From Pseudomonas mediterranea CFBP 5447 (GTDB lineage: Bacteria > Pseudomonadota > Gammaproteobacteria > Pseudomonadales > Pseudomonadaceae), in the NCBI RefSeq assembly GCF_000774145.1, contig NZ_KN322985.1, positions 147,910 to 211,909 of the forward strand: 64,000 nt of DNA. The letters are read 5' to 3'. Positions 25,770-38,147 of the stretch are shown piece by piece. A model generated the notes under the pieces. It worked only from the letters and a program-made list of their open reading frames with translations. It did not search any database and was not told the origin of the DNA. Position 1 is the first letter of the stretch; every line of letters begins with the position of its first letter. Made by a program: the position numbers and the translations under genes.

Positions 25770-26522
25770 TCACTTACTGTCCTTGTTAATATCTGGATAG
25801 CTAATCAAGACTGCCCTGTGTTTTCCGTGAAATACAAAAAGACTACCTGCCGATACAGCAGAAACTTCGCAATTGTTGAATACAGCAAGCAAATCATCTG
25901 TAGACCCGGCACCACCGCAAGCCACGACAGGTACATGTACACTATTAACCACATTTGAAATCAGCGAGAGATCGTAACCCTTTTGCGTTCCGTCGCGGTC
26001 AATGGAATTCAGGAATATCTCTCCTACCCCAGCCTGCTCTAAAGCTTTCGCCCATTCCACGGGAGACTTCTTGATATCCCGAGATCCGTTGTGAGTGCAC
26101 ACTGAATACCCACCCAAAAGTCCCTTTTTGCAGTCGATTGAACCTACTACGCTCTGCGAACCATATTGCGCTGCAATGCTGCTGATCAGAGACAGACCAT
26201 CTGCTGAAGCCGAATTTATAGCAACTTTTTCAACACCCAAGGCAAAAAGCTTTTGTGCGTGTTCTAGCTTGGTGATACCTCCACCATAACAAATTGGCAT
26301 AAAGCACTCACTCGCGATCTCCGCCACAAGCTCAAAGTCCGGATCACGCTTCGCCTTCGTAGCGCTTATATCCAGAAGAACTAATTCATCAACCTCTTTT
26401 TCGTTGAAGATCCTAATTGCATTAATAGGATCTCCAACATATTTCGGATCCTTGAATTTTACCGTCTTAACCAACCCACGATCCTGCAAAAGCAAACAAG
26501 GAATAACACGTTTCCTAATCAT
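25770..26522 (-). CDS. hisF2: HisF2, ammonia-channel partner of WbpG
   Basis: This is a 250-residue (beta-alpha)8 barrel of the HisF family. The N-terminal strand reads VIPCLLLQDRGLVKTVKF. Histidine-pathway HisF has IPCLD here, so the catalytic Asp11 is replaced by Leu. The second catalytic Asp is kept in NSIDRDGTQKGYD. The loss is typical of O-antigen HisF2 proteins, which serve as ammonia conduits for WbpG rather than making imidazole glycerol phosphate. The 136-base gap to wbpG holds no other gene. Its start overlaps the hisH2 stop. Confidence 0.9.
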   Translation of the reverse strand: MIRKRVIPCLLLQDRGLVKTVKFKDPKYVGDPINAIRIFNEKEVDELVLLDISATKAKRDPDFELVAEIASECFMPICYGGGITKLEHAQKLFALGVEKVAINSASADGLSLISSIAAQYGSQSVVGSIDCKKGLLGGYSVCTHNGSRDIKKSPVEWAKALEQAGVGEIFLNSIDRDGTQKGYDLSLISNVVNSVHVPVVACGGAGSTDDLLAVFNNCEVSAVSAGSLFVFHGKHRAVLISYPDINKDSK

Positions 26523-27130
26523 TGCTCGAGACCTACAAAATTTTTGAATAGCTGCATACCAAACTTGTGGCTCTTTTCGGGATGAAATTGAAACCCGAAA
26601 ATATTTTCCCTCATTACTCCAGCGGTAAACTCCTGGCCATAGTTAGCAATCAATAAAGTATCGCTTTCGACCTTGGGCTGCATGTAATAGCTATGGACAA
26701 AATAGAATCGACTCTGCTCGTTCAGCCCATTCAAAATGGGATGATCGGCTCTGGGCTGAACCTCATTCCAACCCATGTGTGGAACCTTGCGCCCTTCTCG
26801 CTTTTCGAAGCGCACGATATCCATATCAATCCAACCCAAACCTTTCTCCTGACCTTCCTCGGATCCGCATCCCAGCATTTGCGAGCCCAAGCAGATGCCC
26901 ATGACAGGTTTGCGAACGGTTAACGCTTGTTCATTCAGTACATCGATCAAACCACTTTCACGTAGACAGCGCATTCCGGCATCGAACGCTCCCACACCAG
27001 GAAGGATTAGTTTATCCGCTTTTTCCAAATCACTCGGCAAATTTGATGCTTTGGCTTTGGCGCCAACTTTTTTGAGCATATTGAGTACAGAAGCCATATT
27101 ACCGACACCGTAATCAACAACGACGATCAT
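26519..27130 (-). CDS. hisH2: HisH2, glutamine amidotransferase
   Basis: The ATG at 27130 ([19 protein letters not shown]) gives 203 residues. It is a class I amidotransferase with the Cys nucleophile in GICLGSQMLG and the His-Glu pair in FGFQFHPEKSHKFG, so the glutaminase triad is intact. It supplies ammonia to HisF2/WbpG. The start codon overlaps the wzx stop. A longer in-frame extension to 27211 lies inside wzx and is rejected. Confidence 0.92.
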   Translation of the reverse strand: MIVVVDYGVGNMASVLNMLKKVGAKAKASNLPSDLEKADKLILPGVGAFDAGMRCLRESGLIDVLNEQALTVRKPVMGICLGSQMLGCGSEEGQEKGLGWIDMDIVRFEKREGRKVPHMGWNEVQPRADHPILNGLNEQSRFYFVHSYYMQPKVESDTLLIANYGQEFTAGVMRENIFGFQFHPEKSHKFGMQLFKNFVGLEQ

Positions 27131-28362
27131 TGCGATTCTCCTTTCGCCGCACGATAGGATATCCAAAAATATATCATATACATCACCGCATATCCGATTG
27201 AATAGGACCACAGAGCCGAATCAATTTCCTGGGAGAACGTGAAGCATAGCCAAGTGAACAAAAGCAGACATATCTGCCATAACAAGTCCAGCTTCTGCTT
27301 TTGCGCAATATAAATTGTATAACTTAGCGGACTTACGACAAACCTCATGAAAAATAGAGGAATCAGTAGTACCGCGTAACGCCCTGACTCTACCCACTCC
27401 TGACCAAAGAGCAAACCAAAAACCCATTCGCCCACTAGTGCAAAAACTCCAAACGGAACTATAGCGAGTGATGCTAACACGAAGAACGTCTTCAAGAATA
27501 TTCGATAACAATTCCCCTGCGCTCTAAAATCACGTGCTGCCTGTTCTTTGAAAACATCAAGCACCGAAGCTGCCAATAAAGAAATAGGCGCGCCCATCAT
27601 TTTTAAAGTCAACGCAAACCAACCCGCGGCCTCGCTTCCAAACCGAGCAGCAATAAATATAACCGGAAGCTGACTCGCTGCTGTGTTCAAAAGATCAGCA
27701 GTAAGCGAAAATTTTGGAAAGTTCTTATGCCGACATGCCATCTCCTTCACAGACAACCAACTCGAGCTAATACTCCCCCTTAGCCAAGTACTGTTAATCC
27801 AGAGCAACGAAAGGCCCGTCGCTGTAATAACTCCGATTACTTGGCCGTGAATTAGACCCGAAACGCCCTGAGAAAAGTAGGCAGCAATAACTTGCGCGAC
27901 CGCAATACACGCCGCAAGACTGATTCGAGATATGCCAAGCTTATTGAATGCTTGCTGATAGGTCAGCAACGACAATACGACCTTATTCATCCCTATGCCA
28001 AAAATCACAGCAACAAGCGACACCCAGAACATTGAAATCACAGGTGGCACGTTATAGAAAACGCCATCCCACAACATCGCGGCACCGACGACCCCCAATG
28101 AGGTCAATACTCCAATAATGAAGATAAGTTTGAGTATAGCCTGAACATCATGCGCTCCATTGCAATTAAAAATCGCCATTTCATAACGACCTGTAATAGC
28201 AACTGCGGCTATTGTAGCAAATGATAGCCAGACACTAAATTCACCGAGATCGGCAGGAGTGTACAGGCGAACAAGAAGGAGCATGACCCCCATTGTGATG
28301 AGCTGAGCTCCGATAGTGCCCATTAAGACACGAGCGATACGCCCCAAGAAACTAGCGCTCAT
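27127..28362 (-). CDS. wzx: Wzx, O-antigen flippase
   Basis: The ATG at 28362 ([20 protein letters not shown]) gives 411 residues with about twelve membrane helices spread evenly. The polysaccharide-transporter layout is clear: [17 protein letters not shown] early and [22 protein letters not shown] in the middle. It should flip the undecaprenyl-linked O-unit to the periplasm. The start overlaps the end of wzy by 11 bases. The sequence is AT-rich and poorly conserved, as usual for serotype-specific Wzx. Confidence 0.88.
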   Translation of the reverse strand: MSASFLGRIARVLMGTIGAQLITMGVMLLLVRLYTPADLGEFSVWLSFATIAAVAITGRYEMAIFNCNGAHDVQAILKLIFIIGVLTSLGVVGAAMLWDGVFYNVPPVISMFWVSLVAVIFGIGMNKVVLSLLTYQQAFNKLGISRISLAACIAVAQVIAAYFSQGVSGLIHGQVIGVITATGLSLLWINSTWLRGSISSSWLSVKEMACRHKNFPKFSLTADLLNTAASQLPVIFIAARFGSEAAGWFALTLKMMGAPISLLAASVLDVFKEQAARDFRAQGNCYRIFLKTFFVLASLAIVPFGVFALVGEWVFGLLFGQEWVESGRYAVLLIPLFFMRFVVSPLSYTIYIAQKQKLDLLWQICLLLFTWLCFTFSQEIDSALWSYSIGYAVMYMIYFWISYRAAKGESQ

Positions 28363-29674
28363 TGCATTTACTTCCTCCGAAGGTAAAGGGCACGGAGACA
28401 AGTACAATGAACCCTAGCATCAAGAAAACACCAGACCCCATCAACACAGTCAAAAGTGACTGTTCCAGGATCTTTGTCGCAAAGAGAAGCGCAACAGGGA
28501 TAGTGAGGAAGGCGACATAGCGCGTGTACAACAAATTCAACAACAGCACAACCCCACTCACAAACAGGGACTCAACGGCGACCCCGACATACTTAGCCTG
28601 CAAATAAGCGATAGCGAAAAAATTTACGTTGGCATTCAAGTTCGGATTATCGAAAATTTCTTGGCCAATTCGAAAAGTCAATGGTTCCGACTTCGCCACA
28701 CCCATTATAGAACTAAGCAAGGTATCACTATAGAAATTATAACCAAACAATAAAACAAAATTATCCACAGCCCCTAACAACGTTGAGGGGACGATGAAAG
28801 CACGACGCACGAAATAGTCATTAAGATATGAATAGCCAAACAGCTCAAACTCAAGCGCCCCCGCCAACAAAAAAACGACTGCACCAGATAAAAACCAAGA
28901 AATTTTTACATTTCCGTAGCGCCTAAAGTACTGCATCAGAAAATAGATAAGCAGTAGTACCATAAAAGGATATTTCTGGCCAAACGCCCCCCACAACACA
29001 AAGGCATTTGCCAAACCTAGTAGTATGTATATATGCGATTTCCGGTAGACACCCCAAGCAAAAAGCACAGGGAAAAATGCCTGCGTGCCTATGGATGCAA
29101 GATAGCCACCCCCCGAGCCAGCTTGGAATACATCGCGCGCCAAGGCTCTTCGAACGTACTGATCAGGAAAACTAAAAGAAAAATAACTTGCGCTTTTAAA
29201 AAAAATAAAACAAAGCACCAAAATATTGGCAAACGCTAGAATCGCCAAACATTTTCGACTTAGTGCATCACTTTGCCTACTTTGACTTTCGTAAAATCTA
29301 ATCTTATTCGCTAAAGCGATTATCACCACCCCAAACATTACACCCAGTGACACCCCTTCCCATGGCTTCGTATCGGGTGAAAAGTTGTTTGCGGCATTTA
29401 GAACAAGAGCATGGGGTACTACCACGAGAAAAAGTAGACAGACAATAAGATCTCCAGGCCTTTCCACGCGCCCCCCACACAGCAACGCACAAATCGAAGC
29501 CAGAACCGCCAGGTAAACTATCAGCCCGAAATCGATATGCTTTGCTGCCGCCCCCATGTACTCATGAAGTATATAAACATAGCTATTGTTCACCCATACC
29601 AAAGTCAGGAAATAGGCGAAAAATAGCAAAGCATTCAACAATACCGACCTATCGAGACGAGCTGATAAATACAT
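28352..29674 (-). CDS. wzy: Wzy, O-antigen polymerase (probable)
   Basis: The ATG at 29674 gives 440 residues with ten or more membrane helices and few soluble parts. One long loop in the second half holds [20 protein letters not shown] and [20 protein letters not shown]. This topology and the place beside wzx support an O-antigen polymerase that joins units in the periplasm. Wzy has no universal motif, so the call rests on topology and context. The ATG is 4 bases after the wbpE stop; a TTG at 29701 would overlap wbpE. Confidence 0.82.
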   Translation of the reverse strand: MYLSARLDRSVLLNALLFFAYFLTLVWVNNSYVYILHEYMGAAAKHIDFGLIVYLAVLASICALLCGGRVERPGDLIVCLLFLVVVPHALVLNAANNFSPDTKPWEGVSLGVMFGVVIIALANKIRFYESQSRQSDALSRKCLAILAFANILVLCFIFFKSASYFSFSFPDQYVRRALARDVFQAGSGGGYLASIGTQAFFPVLFAWGVYRKSHIYILLGLANAFVLWGAFGQKYPFMVLLLIYFLMQYFRRYGNVKISWFLSGAVVFLLAGALEFELFGYSYLNDYFVRRAFIVPSTLLGAVDNFVLLFGYNFYSDTLLSSIMGVAKSEPLTFRIGQEIFDNPNLNANVNFFAIAYLQAKYVGVAVESLFVSGVVLLLNLLYTRYVAFLTIPVALLFATKILEQSLLTVLMGSGVFLMLGFIVLVSVPFTFGGSKCNER

Positions 29675-29678
29675 AATA

Positions 29679-30761
29679 TTATCCCGCGATAGCCGCGGCA
29701 ATTTTCATTACAGACGTCTCATCCAAGTAAGGATGCATAGGCAGGCTCATCACTTGCGTCGCGACTTCATCACCAACCGGCAGGGATACCGAAGAATCAG
29801 CTACTGCGGGTTGTTTGTTGAGCGGGATTGGATAGTGAACTACACTTGGAATACCTGCTGCTTTCAATTTTTCCTGAACAATGTCGCGATCTTGCACGCG
29901 AACCGTGTATTGAGCGTAAGCACTCACATTCTGCTCAGCGATGTATGGAATGCTGTTTAATCCTGTCGTGCTCAACGCAACGTCATACCATTTAGCCACT
30001 TGCTGACGCAGCGCAATCTCCTCTTCGAAGATTTCAAGCTTGGGCAGTAGAATAGCTGCTTGCAGGGTATCCAGCCGACTATTCACCCCAACCCGGATGT
30101 GGTGATAACGGCGATCCTGGCCATGCCGGGCAATCTGGCGAATAACGGTGGCCAACGCTTCATCATTGGTAAAGATCGCGCCACCATCGCCATAGCAACC
30201 CAATGGTTTGCTAGGAAAGAAGCTGGTGCAGGAAACTGTTGTAAGGTTGCACGAGCGCTTGCCTTTGTACGAAGCGCCAAAGCTCTGCGCCGCGTCCTCG
30301 ATCACAGGAATGCCGTATTTGGCAGCAATAGCGTTGATCGCATCAAAGTCAGCGCATTGCCCGTATAGCGATACTGGAATAATCGCCTTCGTACGCGGCG
30401 TAATCGCCGCTTCGAGCAACTGCGGATCAAGGTTGTAGGTACGTGGGTCGATGTCCACATATACAGGCTTGGCCCCCAGCAGAGCGACTGTTTCGGCAGT
30501 AGCAATGTAGGTGAAGCCCGGAGTGATCACCTCGTCGCCTGGACCAATGCCCAGGGCCATCTGTACGATCTGCAGAGCGTCGGTGCCGTTGGCGCAACTG
30601 ATGCAGAACTTGGTGCCGGCGAAGGCGGCGAGGCGCTCCTCCAGTTCCTGTACTTCCGGGCCAAGAATGTACTGGCCGTGGCTCAAGACACGCTGGATGC
30701 CGGCATCTATCTTGTCCTTGATACGTGCTTGCTGGCTCTTCAGGTCAATGAATTCAATCAT
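29679..30761 (-). CDS. wbpE: WbpE, UDP-3-keto-sugar aminotransferase
   Basis: This 360-residue DegT-type PLP enzyme has Lys185 in [16 protein letters not shown] as the PLP-binding residue. [20 protein letters not shown] and [15 protein letters not shown] also match WbpE. It transfers an amino group from glutamate to C3 of UDP-2-acetamido-3-keto-glucuronate made by WbpB, and also supplies the 2-oxoglutarate that WbpB needs to recycle NADH. It ends 2 bases from the wbpD stop-start junction (ATG at 30761). Confidence 0.93.
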   Translation of the reverse strand: MIEFIDLKSQQARIKDKIDAGIQRVLSHGQYILGPEVQELEERLAAFAGTKFCISCANGTDALQIVQMALGIGPGDEVITPGFTYIATAETVALLGAKPVYVDIDPRTYNLDPQLLEAAITPRTKAIIPVSLYGQCADFDAINAIAAKYGIPVIEDAAQSFGASYKGKRSCNLTTVSCTSFFPSKPLGCYGDGGAIFTNDEALATVIRQIARHGQDRRYHHIRVGVNSRLDTLQAAILLPKLEIFEEEIALRQQVAKWYDVALSTTGLNSIPYIAEQNVSAYAQYTVRVQDRDIVQEKLKAAGIPSVVHYPIPLNKQPAVADSSVSLPVGDEVATQVMSLPMHPYLDETSVMKIAAAIAG

Positions 30762-30763
30762 GC

Positions 30764-31339
30764 TCAGGCATCCATCTTGTTCAAAAATTTTCCGTTCAGC
30801 ACATAACGCGCCCCCGTATGCGAGCAGAAGGCCTCGCCCTGCTCGTTCAACTGCAGTTGCTCGCCAAATTCGCTCATCCAGCCAATCTGCCGTGCGGGTA
30901 CGCCCACCATCAATGCATAGGCCGGTACATCCTTGTTGATGACCGCGCCAGCACCGACGAAGGCATATTCACCAATGGTAACGCCGCAAACGATGGTGCA
31001 ATTGGCGCCAAGCGTCGCGCCCTTCTTTACCAGCGTATCGAGGTACTGGTCCTTGCGCTCGATCAGCGAACGAGGGTTATAGACATTGGTGAAGACCATG
31101 CTGGGGCCACAGAACACGCCCTCTTCCAGCGTGACATTATCGTAGACTGATACATTGTTCTGGACCTTGCAGCGGTCGCCGATCACAACCTTGTTGCCCA
31201 CAAACACATTCTGGCCGAGCGAAACGCCGGCACCGATCCGGGCCCCCCCGCAAACATGGACAAAGTGCCAGACACGGGAATTTTCACCGATCTGTGCGCC
31301 CTCATCGACAATCGCGCTTGGGTGCTGATAGTAGTTCAT
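30764..31339 (-). CDS. wbpD: WbpD, UDP-3-amino-glucuronate N-acetyltransferase
   Basis: This 191-residue left-handed beta-helix protein is nearly all hexapeptide repeats ([60 protein letters not shown]). VWHFVHV and [15 protein letters not shown] are WbpD hallmarks. It acetylates the 3-amino group using acetyl-CoA. The start codon overlaps the stop of the upstream acyltransferase gene (ATGA), so the two are coupled. Confidence 0.93.
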   Translation of the reverse strand: MNYYQHPSAIVDEGAQIGENSRVWHFVHVCGGARIGAGVSLGQNVFVGNKVVIGDRCKVQNNVSVYDNVTLEEGVFCGPSMVFTNVYNPRSLIERKDQYLDTLVKKGATLGANCTIVCGVTIGEYAFVGAGAVINKDVPAYALMVGVPARQIGWMSEFGEQLQLNEQGEAFCSHTGARYVLNGKFLNKMDA

Positions 31340-33228
31340 TGCTTCAGACTCACGTTGGACTGAGGTTGATCGAAAGCACGCTGCAATTGCTCGGCAGCAT
31401 AGTGCCCATAACGACTTGCACCTACCTCGTTGAGGTGGTGGCTGTCACGGTAGATGAGCAGGCCTTGTTGATAAGGCGCAGCGGCAAAGAAGCTGCTGTT
31501 GGAAAAGTCCAGGAAACGCACGCCAGGCGTGCGGTCGACAATGGCTTGAACTTGCTGGTTGGCAACTTGCCACTCGCGATTGAATGTCAATGGCGCCGGC
31601 AGGCCAATCTCGGTAAAGCGCCTTACCCGCTGTACGTCTGTTTCAAACATTGGCACCTGGGCAAGCACCACTATGCGTTTATGGGCTCCCGCAGTATTGA
31701 CGAGAAACTCAGCAAACGCCTTGGCGAATGTTTGGCTCTGCATCTGGTACTGCCACATGCCTGCGACGATTACCCGTTCCACCTTCGGCAGCTCACGGGC
31801 GACGGCCTCGATCTGCGCGCGACAAGGTTTTTGCGCCCAGGCTGGCAGGCGTTCAAAGTCGAAGCCGGGGATAGGCACGCAACTGCTGGCAGTGATCACG
31901 CGGTAGGCAACACCCTGCTCTTCCCCCACCCGGTCGAAGAAATAGTTCAACTGAGCAGCATGACTATCGCCAATTACCAGGACGGACACTTCGGCATCTG
32001 CCTTGCCTCGCTTGCACGCGCCCACCTGGGTGCCATGGCAAATCAGTTCTGGAGCAGCATAACGGGTGAGCTCCACAGGCAGCGGAGCGACCAGCGAGGC
32101 GTTCACACGCTGTCCTCCCCACACCACCAACACGACCACAGCACCGCCTAAGGCCCACTTTGGCACCTGGCGCATCATACCGGAAGCATTTCTGGCGGGT
32201 GTTTCGACCAAGCGATAGGAAAGCCATGCCAACAGTACAGAGCTGACCACGAAAACCGGCACCCAAGCGACCGTCAGCTCGTACTGCCCTGTGTAATAGC
32301 GAATGAATGCCAGCACCGGCCAGTGCCACAGATATAACGAATAGGAAATGCCGCCGAGCCAGACCATCGGCCGAGTGGCCAGCAACGCGCTGACCGGACC
32401 ACGCCGAGCGGCGATGAGTAGCCCTGCCCCGACGCAAGGCAAGATAGACCAAAAGCCTGGGAAGTGTTGCTTATCGATAGTCAACACCGCCCAAGCCAGC
32501 AGGGTTGCCCCCAGCCCACCAAATACGCTTGCAAGGAATATGGATAGCTCGCGCTGGCGCATCAGCAAGGCAATGATAGCACCCACCATGAATTCGGGAG
32601 TCCGTGCCGACAGGGCAAAGTACAACCCATCTTGCGATTCACCCAGCACACGGTAGCCGCTCCAGGCAAACAGGATGGCGGCTAGCAAAACAAATGCCAT
32701 GAGACGCCACTGCTTTGGCAAGCAAATGACCATCACAGGGAAGAACAGGTAAAACTGCATCTCGATGGCCAAGGACCAGGTGTGCAGAAGCGGCAACTCA
32801 TCGGCCCGCGGCGCGAAATAACTACCGAAGTCAGCGAAATACTGGTTACTGGTAAACCGCGCCGAGGACTTCAGGCTAGCGAGAAAGAATGCGAAGTCAT
32901 TAGGCAGAAACAAAATCGCGGATATTGCGCACACCACCACCAGCATGACGAAATACGCCGGCAGAATGCGTTTGATACGGCTGACATAGAATGAAACGAG
33001 ATCGATCTTATCGCTTCGCTCGGTCAACAATACCGTTATGATGAAACCAGAGATGACAAAAAAAATGTCGACGCCAACATAGCCGGCTTTCAGCCAGCCA
33101 CTATTGGCGTGATAAAGCATGACCGCCAGAACTGCGATTGCACGCAAGCCCTGAATATCGAAACGAATGCTGCGCGCGTGGCGCATCGCACCCGCTTCGT
33201 TTGGCTTGTTGAAATTATCGTTCGACAC
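31336..33228 (-). CDS. wbpC: OafA-type acyltransferase with SGNH domain, WbpC position
   Basis: This is a 630-residue integral membrane acyltransferase. An acyltransferase-3 domain (about 20-370, ten or so helices) starts with [20 protein letters not shown] and [19 protein letters not shown] periplasmic SGNH domain (about 400-625) follows, with [16 protein letters not shown] and [14 protein letters not shown]. Such proteins move acetyl groups across the membrane and O-acetylate the polysaccharide. Position and size match wbpC of P. aeruginosa O5. A GTG at 33228 opens the frame; the ATG at 33186 ([16 protein letters not shown]) is an alternative start. Confidence 0.87.
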   Translation of the reverse strand: MSNDNFNKPNEAGAMRHARSIRFDIQGLRAIAVLAVMLYHANSGWLKAGYVGVDIFFVISGFIITVLLTERSDKIDLVSFYVSRIKRILPAYFVMLVVVCAISAILFLPNDFAFFLASLKSSARFTSNQYFADFGSYFAPRADELPLLHTWSLAIEMQFYLFFPVMVICLPKQWRLMAFVLLAAILFAWSGYRVLGESQDGLYFALSARTPEFMVGAIIALLMRQRELSIFLASVFGGLGATLLAWAVLTIDKQHFPGFWSILPCVGAGLLIAARRGPVSALLATRPMVWLGGISYSLYLWHWPVLAFIRYYTGQYELTVAWVPVFVVSSVLLAWLSYRLVETPARNASGMMRQVPKWALGGAVVVLVVWGGQRVNASLVAPLPVELTRYAAPELICHGTQVGACKRGKADAEVSVLVIGDSHAAQLNYFFDRVGEEQGVAYRVITASSCVPIPGFDFERLPAWAQKPCRAQIEAVARELPKVERVIVAGMWQYQMQSQTFAKAFAEFLVNTAGAHKRIVVLAQVPMFETDVQRVRRFTEIGLPAPLTFNREWQVANQQVQAIVDRTPGVRFLDFSNSSFFAAAPYQQGLLIYRDSHHLNEVGASRYGHYAAEQLQRAFDQPQSNVSLKQ

Positions 33229-33297
33229 GCTGGCTCAAGATCCTGCTCGGGAATATGAAAACGGGTGGCGCAAAGCCACCCGTGCTACCTCGCTCTG

Positions 33298-34248
<951 letters not shown>

Positions 34249-34265
34249 CTAAAACTCTCCTGTCA

Positions 34266-35579
34266 TCAGGCTTTGATAATATTCGATTGAGGGGCGCGGT
34301 ATTTACCACGACTATCAATTATTAACTGAGCGTGCTGACTAATAAGTTCGTAATCGAATTTATCGTGATCTGTAGCCAAGATAACAGCATCATAAGCCCT
34401 TAGAACTTCAACGGTCAGGGGCTCACTGGAAAGATCAAAATGGTGCTCGCGCATCTTCGGAAATCTTAAGACATGCGGATCACTATAGCCGACAATACCT
34501 CCCTTGGCCTCGATCAGTTCCATAATTTCAACGGATGGGGATTCACGCATATCATCCACATTCTTCTTATAAGCGATACCAAGCACTAAAATTTTACTGC
34601 CTTTTAGAGGTTTGGCACGCTCATTCAAACCATCCATCAATTTGCTTAGAACGTATTCCGGCATCGCCTGATTAACCTCACCCGAAAGCTCGATAAAACG
34701 GGTGTGCAAACCATACTCACGAGCCTTCCAAGTCAGGTAAAACGGATCAATTGGGATGCAATGGCCGCCGAGACCTGGGCCTGGATAATAGGCTGTAAAG
34801 CCAAACGGCTTGGTTGCGGCAGCATCGACCACTTCGAAAATATCGATACCCATGCGGTCCGCGACCACCTTCATCTCATTCACCAGGCCAATATTGACTG
34901 CACGGTGAATATTTTCCAGAAGCTTGGTCATCTCGGCGGCTTTGGTCGAACTCACCTGCACGACTTGGTCGATTGCATGTTCATAAAGAGCAACACCCAC
35001 CTCAAGACATTGGGGCGTATGGCCACCAATGACCTTCGGGATTGTACGGGTCTCAAAGTTTGGATTGCCCGGATCTTCGCGCTCCGGGGAGTAAACCAGA
35101 AAAATCTCCTCTCCTACACGCAATCCTTTCTCCTGTACACGCGGCAACAGCTCTTCTTCTGTTGTGCCTGGATAAGTAGTGCTTTCAAGAGAGACGACCT
35201 GCCCCGCCCTTAGGTATGGCTTGATTGCATCAGTGGTATTTATCACGAAACTCATGTCCGGTTCGCGATACTTGTTTAACGGTGTAGGTACACAGAGAAT
35301 CAGAGCATCACACTCAGACACATGAGTGAAATCAGTCGTCGCCTCAAACCCATTTTGGCGAGCGATCTCAATTTTTTCGCTTGGAATGTGTTCAATGTAG
35401 CTCTTACCTGAGTTCAATAGATTAACTTTTGAACTGTCGATGTCGAGCCCAATCACTTTAAACCCAATAGCATTGTAACGTAGCATCAAAGGCAGGCCGA
35501 CGTATCCAAGACCGACGATACCGATAACGGCCTTTTTTTCTTTGAATTTGGCGACGCTCGCCTGCTTTATGCTCGACAT
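34266..35579 (-). CDS. wbpA: WbpA, UDP-GlcNAc 6-dehydrogenase
   Basis: The ATG at 35579 has GGAGAG at good spacing and gives 437 residues; the ATG at 35591 itself forms part of that ribosome site and is less likely. The Rossmann loop is [17 protein letters not shown]. The catalytic region holds [20 protein letters not shown] with the active-site Cys. It oxidises UDP-GlcNAc twice with NAD+ to UDP-GlcNAcA, the first step of the diacetamido-uronic acid branch. It is the first gene of the long minus-strand operon. Confidence 0.94.
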   Translation of the reverse strand: MSSIKQASVAKFKEKKAVIGIVGLGYVGLPLMLRYNAIGFKVIGLDIDSSKVNLLNSGKSYIEHIPSEKIEIARQNGFEATTDFTHVSECDALILCVPTPLNKYREPDMSFVINTTDAIKPYLRAGQVVSLESTTYPGTTEEELLPRVQEKGLRVGEEIFLVYSPEREDPGNPNFETRTIPKVIGGHTPQCLEVGVALYEHAIDQVVQVSSTKAAEMTKLLENIHRAVNIGLVNEMKVVADRMGIDIFEVVDAAATKPFGFTAYYPGPGLGGHCIPIDPFYLTWKAREYGLHTRFIELSGEVNQAMPEYVLSKLMDGLNERAKPLKGSKILVLGIAYKKNVDDMRESPSVEIMELIEAKGGIVGYSDPHVLRFPKMREHHFDLSSEPLTVEVLRAYDAVILATDHDKFDYELISQHAQLIIDSRGKYRAPQSNIIKA

Positions 35580-36202
35580 CCAACTCTCCATTTAACTTGT
35601 CAAAATCACTAATTGTCAAAGGCCTGATCCAGGCTAGCCGTTACCGTAACGACTTCAAAGCCTATCCCAACCCATGGAACTGGCGCTGAGCGCTGTCACC
35701 TCATCCCTTCCTGTTGCTACCAGATCTCGCAAATGGTAAGCCGCGCCCAGCAGCTACAGTTACTTGGGCTCAACGCTCATCCCAACGCAGCAACGGTCTG
35801 TCACCCACACCACTAGCATGATCAGCACTAGCCATCACAGACCGCCATTATGCCCTTTACGTAATAAAATGGCTTTCCGGATTGCACCTTTGCGAGCGCC
35901 TCACCTCTTTCCCTGGATTTTTCAAGGTCAACCAAGCTTTTTTGCCACCACTATGATATCATCGCTAGACCGCTGCACCTCAATTCCTTTCTTAGCTCCA
36001 GCCTTGATACTTAAATAAATATCTACACCAATCTTACTGACAGCCCAGAAATCTACTTGGAATACCAACCTTCCTTTATCGATAGATTTATTTTTCCTGT
36101 CAACAAAAAGCCCACCCTTACAAAGACACCTTTATAAAGACGGGCTCAAGAACTTATACTCAACGATGAACTGTCGTTAAGGATATACCTAATCGTTACT
36201 CA
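35580..36202. other. long gene-free region upstream of wbpA
   Basis: These 623 bases lie between wzz and wbpA, both minus strand. I find no open reading frame with family features and no clear JUMPstart/ops element. The half next to wzz is AT-rich and the half next to wbpA is mixed. A promoter for wbpA and a long 5' leader are the natural expectation, since this is the only large gap in the operon. Confidence 0.5.
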
Positions 36203-37267
36203 TCATCTCGGCATAACGGTTTGCTGTTGCTGCTCATTTCGAATAACAACAATTCGGATCAAGGCTACGAAACCGCCCAACAGGCCACCCACAATGATGC
36301 CCAGCAACAAAATCAAGCTTTTTCTTGGCTTAATCGGACTCTCCGGCACCTCAACAACACCATCCTGCCGATAAACCGAAATACGCTCAGGATCAATATT
36401 CAACTTTCGATAAAAATTGTAGCGCATCTGCAACATTCGAAGGTCCGATATAAATGCATCATCAGAAGCCCTCGACTCAAGCGCATTGACTTCCGCCGCC
36501 AGTGCCTTGCTGCCTCGCTGATAATCCATCTTGTTACCTGTATCTACGGTGATATCAACTGCAGCAGAGGAGTTTATGGTCGGAGTTGTCAAACCAATAG
36601 CTTCGGCGATCTTCAGTGCCTCACGCAGTTGCTGAATTCGATCCTCGCGTAGCCGCTGCGCGGTTTCACGCAAGCTAACGATCCGCTGCTCGATATTGCG
36701 CGCCCTTACCGAAGCCTCGGTCGTAACGTTCTTGATAAGCTCCGACTCGGCGGCCTCGCTGGCACGCTCCACATAGGCTTTGGCCCACTCGGTCGCCCGG
36801 ACAGGGTTGCCACCTTGAACAGTTACCGAGAATCGATCAGGAGTGTCCTTACCTGGCCCCTTGACGACCAGTTCTCGAGAGAAACGCTCATATACACGAT
36901 CAAGCGCTCCTTTTCGCTGGGATTCATCAAGCGAAGGAAGATAGATTTCATTGAAAAACTTTTGGCGAGTAGACTCCGCCTGAAGATTCCGGGCAAACAC
37001 ATCGTAGACATGCTTTATGGAATAAGTATCCAGCTCAGTACTCTTCCCCCGCCCATAATTCAACTCGGCAATCCCATTCTGAGTAGGCGGCATGATGAAA
37101 AGCTTGGCTTCGTAAACTGGCTTACTAAGAAATGCGTAGGCGGCCGCGCCAATAGTGACCAGTAGCGTCACGCTTATGATCAACCACTTCTGGGCCCAAA
37201 GCCCACGCACGAGCTCTATCAGATCAATCTCATCAGAGCCACGCACTTCAACACGGTCATTTTGCAT
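36203..37267 (-). CDS. wzz: Wzz, O-antigen chain-length regulator
   Basis: The ATG at 37267 has GCGAGG in front and gives 354 residues; the ATG at 37285 is an alternative. EIDLIELVRGLWAQKWLII leads into membrane helix one (about 28-48). A long periplasmic helical region with ERIVSLRETAQRLREDR follows, then the Pro-rich EVPESPIKPRKSLILLLGII next to helix two (about 325-345). This is the standard Wzz polysaccharide co-polymerase layout. It sets the modal length of chains made by Wzy. It lies between lapA and wbpA, as in P. aeruginosa. Confidence 0.92.
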   Translation of the reverse strand: MQNDRVEVRGSDEIDLIELVRGLWAQKWLIISVTLLVTIGAAAYAFLSKPVYEAKLFIMPPTQNGIAELNYGRGKSTELDTYSIKHVYDVFARNLQAESTRQKFFNEIYLPSLDESQRKGALDRVYERFSRELVVKGPGKDTPDRFSVTVQGGNPVRATEWAKAYVERASEAAESELIKNVTTEASVRARNIEQRIVSLRETAQRLREDRIQQLREALKIAEAIGLTTPTINSSAAVDITVDTGNKMDYQRGSKALAAEVNALESRASDDAFISDLRMLQMRYNFYRKLNIDPERISVYRQDGVVEVPESPIKPRKSLILLLGIIVGGLLGGFVALIRIVVIRNEQQQQTVMPR

Positions 37268-37457
37268 GTAGGACCTCGCCTTCATTGTCTGAAATCACGC
37301 TTGCAAAACTCAACGCATGAAGAGGCAGGACAACAGGCAAAGCCCCGATAGAAACCGAAACAAACTGGATTAAGTTAAGCACAAATAAAAAAACCCGTAG
37401 TCATAAAAATTATTGGCAGCGATCCCTACTCCAAGACTACCAGGCTCCCACATCCCA

Positions 37458-37682
37458 TCATTTCAGCCGTCGTCGGACTCCAACGAACCAGGTCAGCAAG
37501 GGACCAAATACCATACCCATCAGCAGCGCCAACAGCACGAAAACCGAAACCGGAAGCTGCGGAGCCGACCAGCCGAGGAACAGCAGGGCAACGGGCTGAT
37601 TGTTTTCGAGCACGAACAGGACGATGGCTGCAGCCACGAGCAGTGCTACTGCGACAAGTACCAAGCGCTTAAAGTTCCCCAT
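37458..37682 (-). CDS. LapA-domain membrane protein (DUF1049)
   Basis: The ATG at 37682, preceded by AGAGGTG, gives 74 residues (MGNFKRLVLVAVALLVAAAI). Two membrane helices (about 5-25 and 42-65) flank NNQPVALLFLGWSAPQLPVS, the signature of the lipopolysaccharide assembly protein A domain. E. coli LapA modulates LPS synthesis with LapB; a lapB gene is not seen here. It is 24 bases after ihfB, so the two are probably co-transcribed. Confidence 0.83.
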   Translation of the reverse strand: MGNFKRLVLVAVALLVAAAIVLFVLENNQPVALLFLGWSAPQLPVSVFVLLALLMGMVFGPLLTWFVGVRRRLK

Positions 37683-37706
37683 GAACACCTCTTTTTTAAT
37701 GCACCG

Positions 37707-38003
37707 TCAAAACCCGTCACCTTCCTCCTCATTCACCCGATCCCTGAGCTCCTTGCCCGGCTTGAAATGAGGTACGAATTTGCCGTCAAGGCTCACGGAC
37801 TGACCGGTCTTAGGATTACGCCCGACCCGCGGAGCACGATAATGCAGGGAAAAACTGCCGAAGCCACGGATCTCGATACGATCTCCGGTCGCCAGGCATT
37901 GGGACATTTGTTCGAGCATGGTCTTGATAGCCAGCTCCACATCCTTGGATGAGAGTAGCCCTTGATGGGTGACAATACGTTCGATCAACTCCGACTTCGT
38001 CAT
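37707..38003 (-). CDS. ihfB: IHF beta subunit
   Basis: This is a 98-residue DNA-bending protein. [20 protein letters not shown] opens the dimer core. [20 protein letters not shown] and [22 protein letters not shown] form the beta arm with the intercalating Pro. It pairs with IhfA, encoded elsewhere. The gene (himD/ihfB) marks the conserved border of the Pseudomonas O-antigen locus. The rpsA block lies upstream, with a small lipoprotein gene between. Confidence 0.97.
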   Translation of the reverse strand: MTKSELIERIVTHQGLLSSKDVELAIKTMLEQMSQCLATGDRIEIRGFGSFSLHYRAPRVGRNPKTGQSVSLDGKFVPHFKPGKELRDRVNEEEGDGF

Positions 38004-38147
38004 ATTTTTCCCTTCTTTTTCAAGCAGCTAGGAAAATCGCTTAAAAAGGTTTTAGCATGGCCGAAGGGATTTGAACAGCCCAAGTATTGACATTCTTCCT
38101 CATTCCCCTGTTGCTCTTCCCACACAGATGGCGGGACCCTTCTCGGG

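Noticed and set aside
25770..27130. hisF/hisH as histidine biosynthesis genes
   Set aside because: They sit beside wbpG in an O-antigen operon, and HisF lacks the catalytic Asp11.
35580..37460. JUMPstart/ops element for RfaH control of the O-antigen genes
   Set aside because: Fragments such as GGTAG occur, but I found no copy close to GGCGGTAGCGT in the leader regions before wzz or wbpA.
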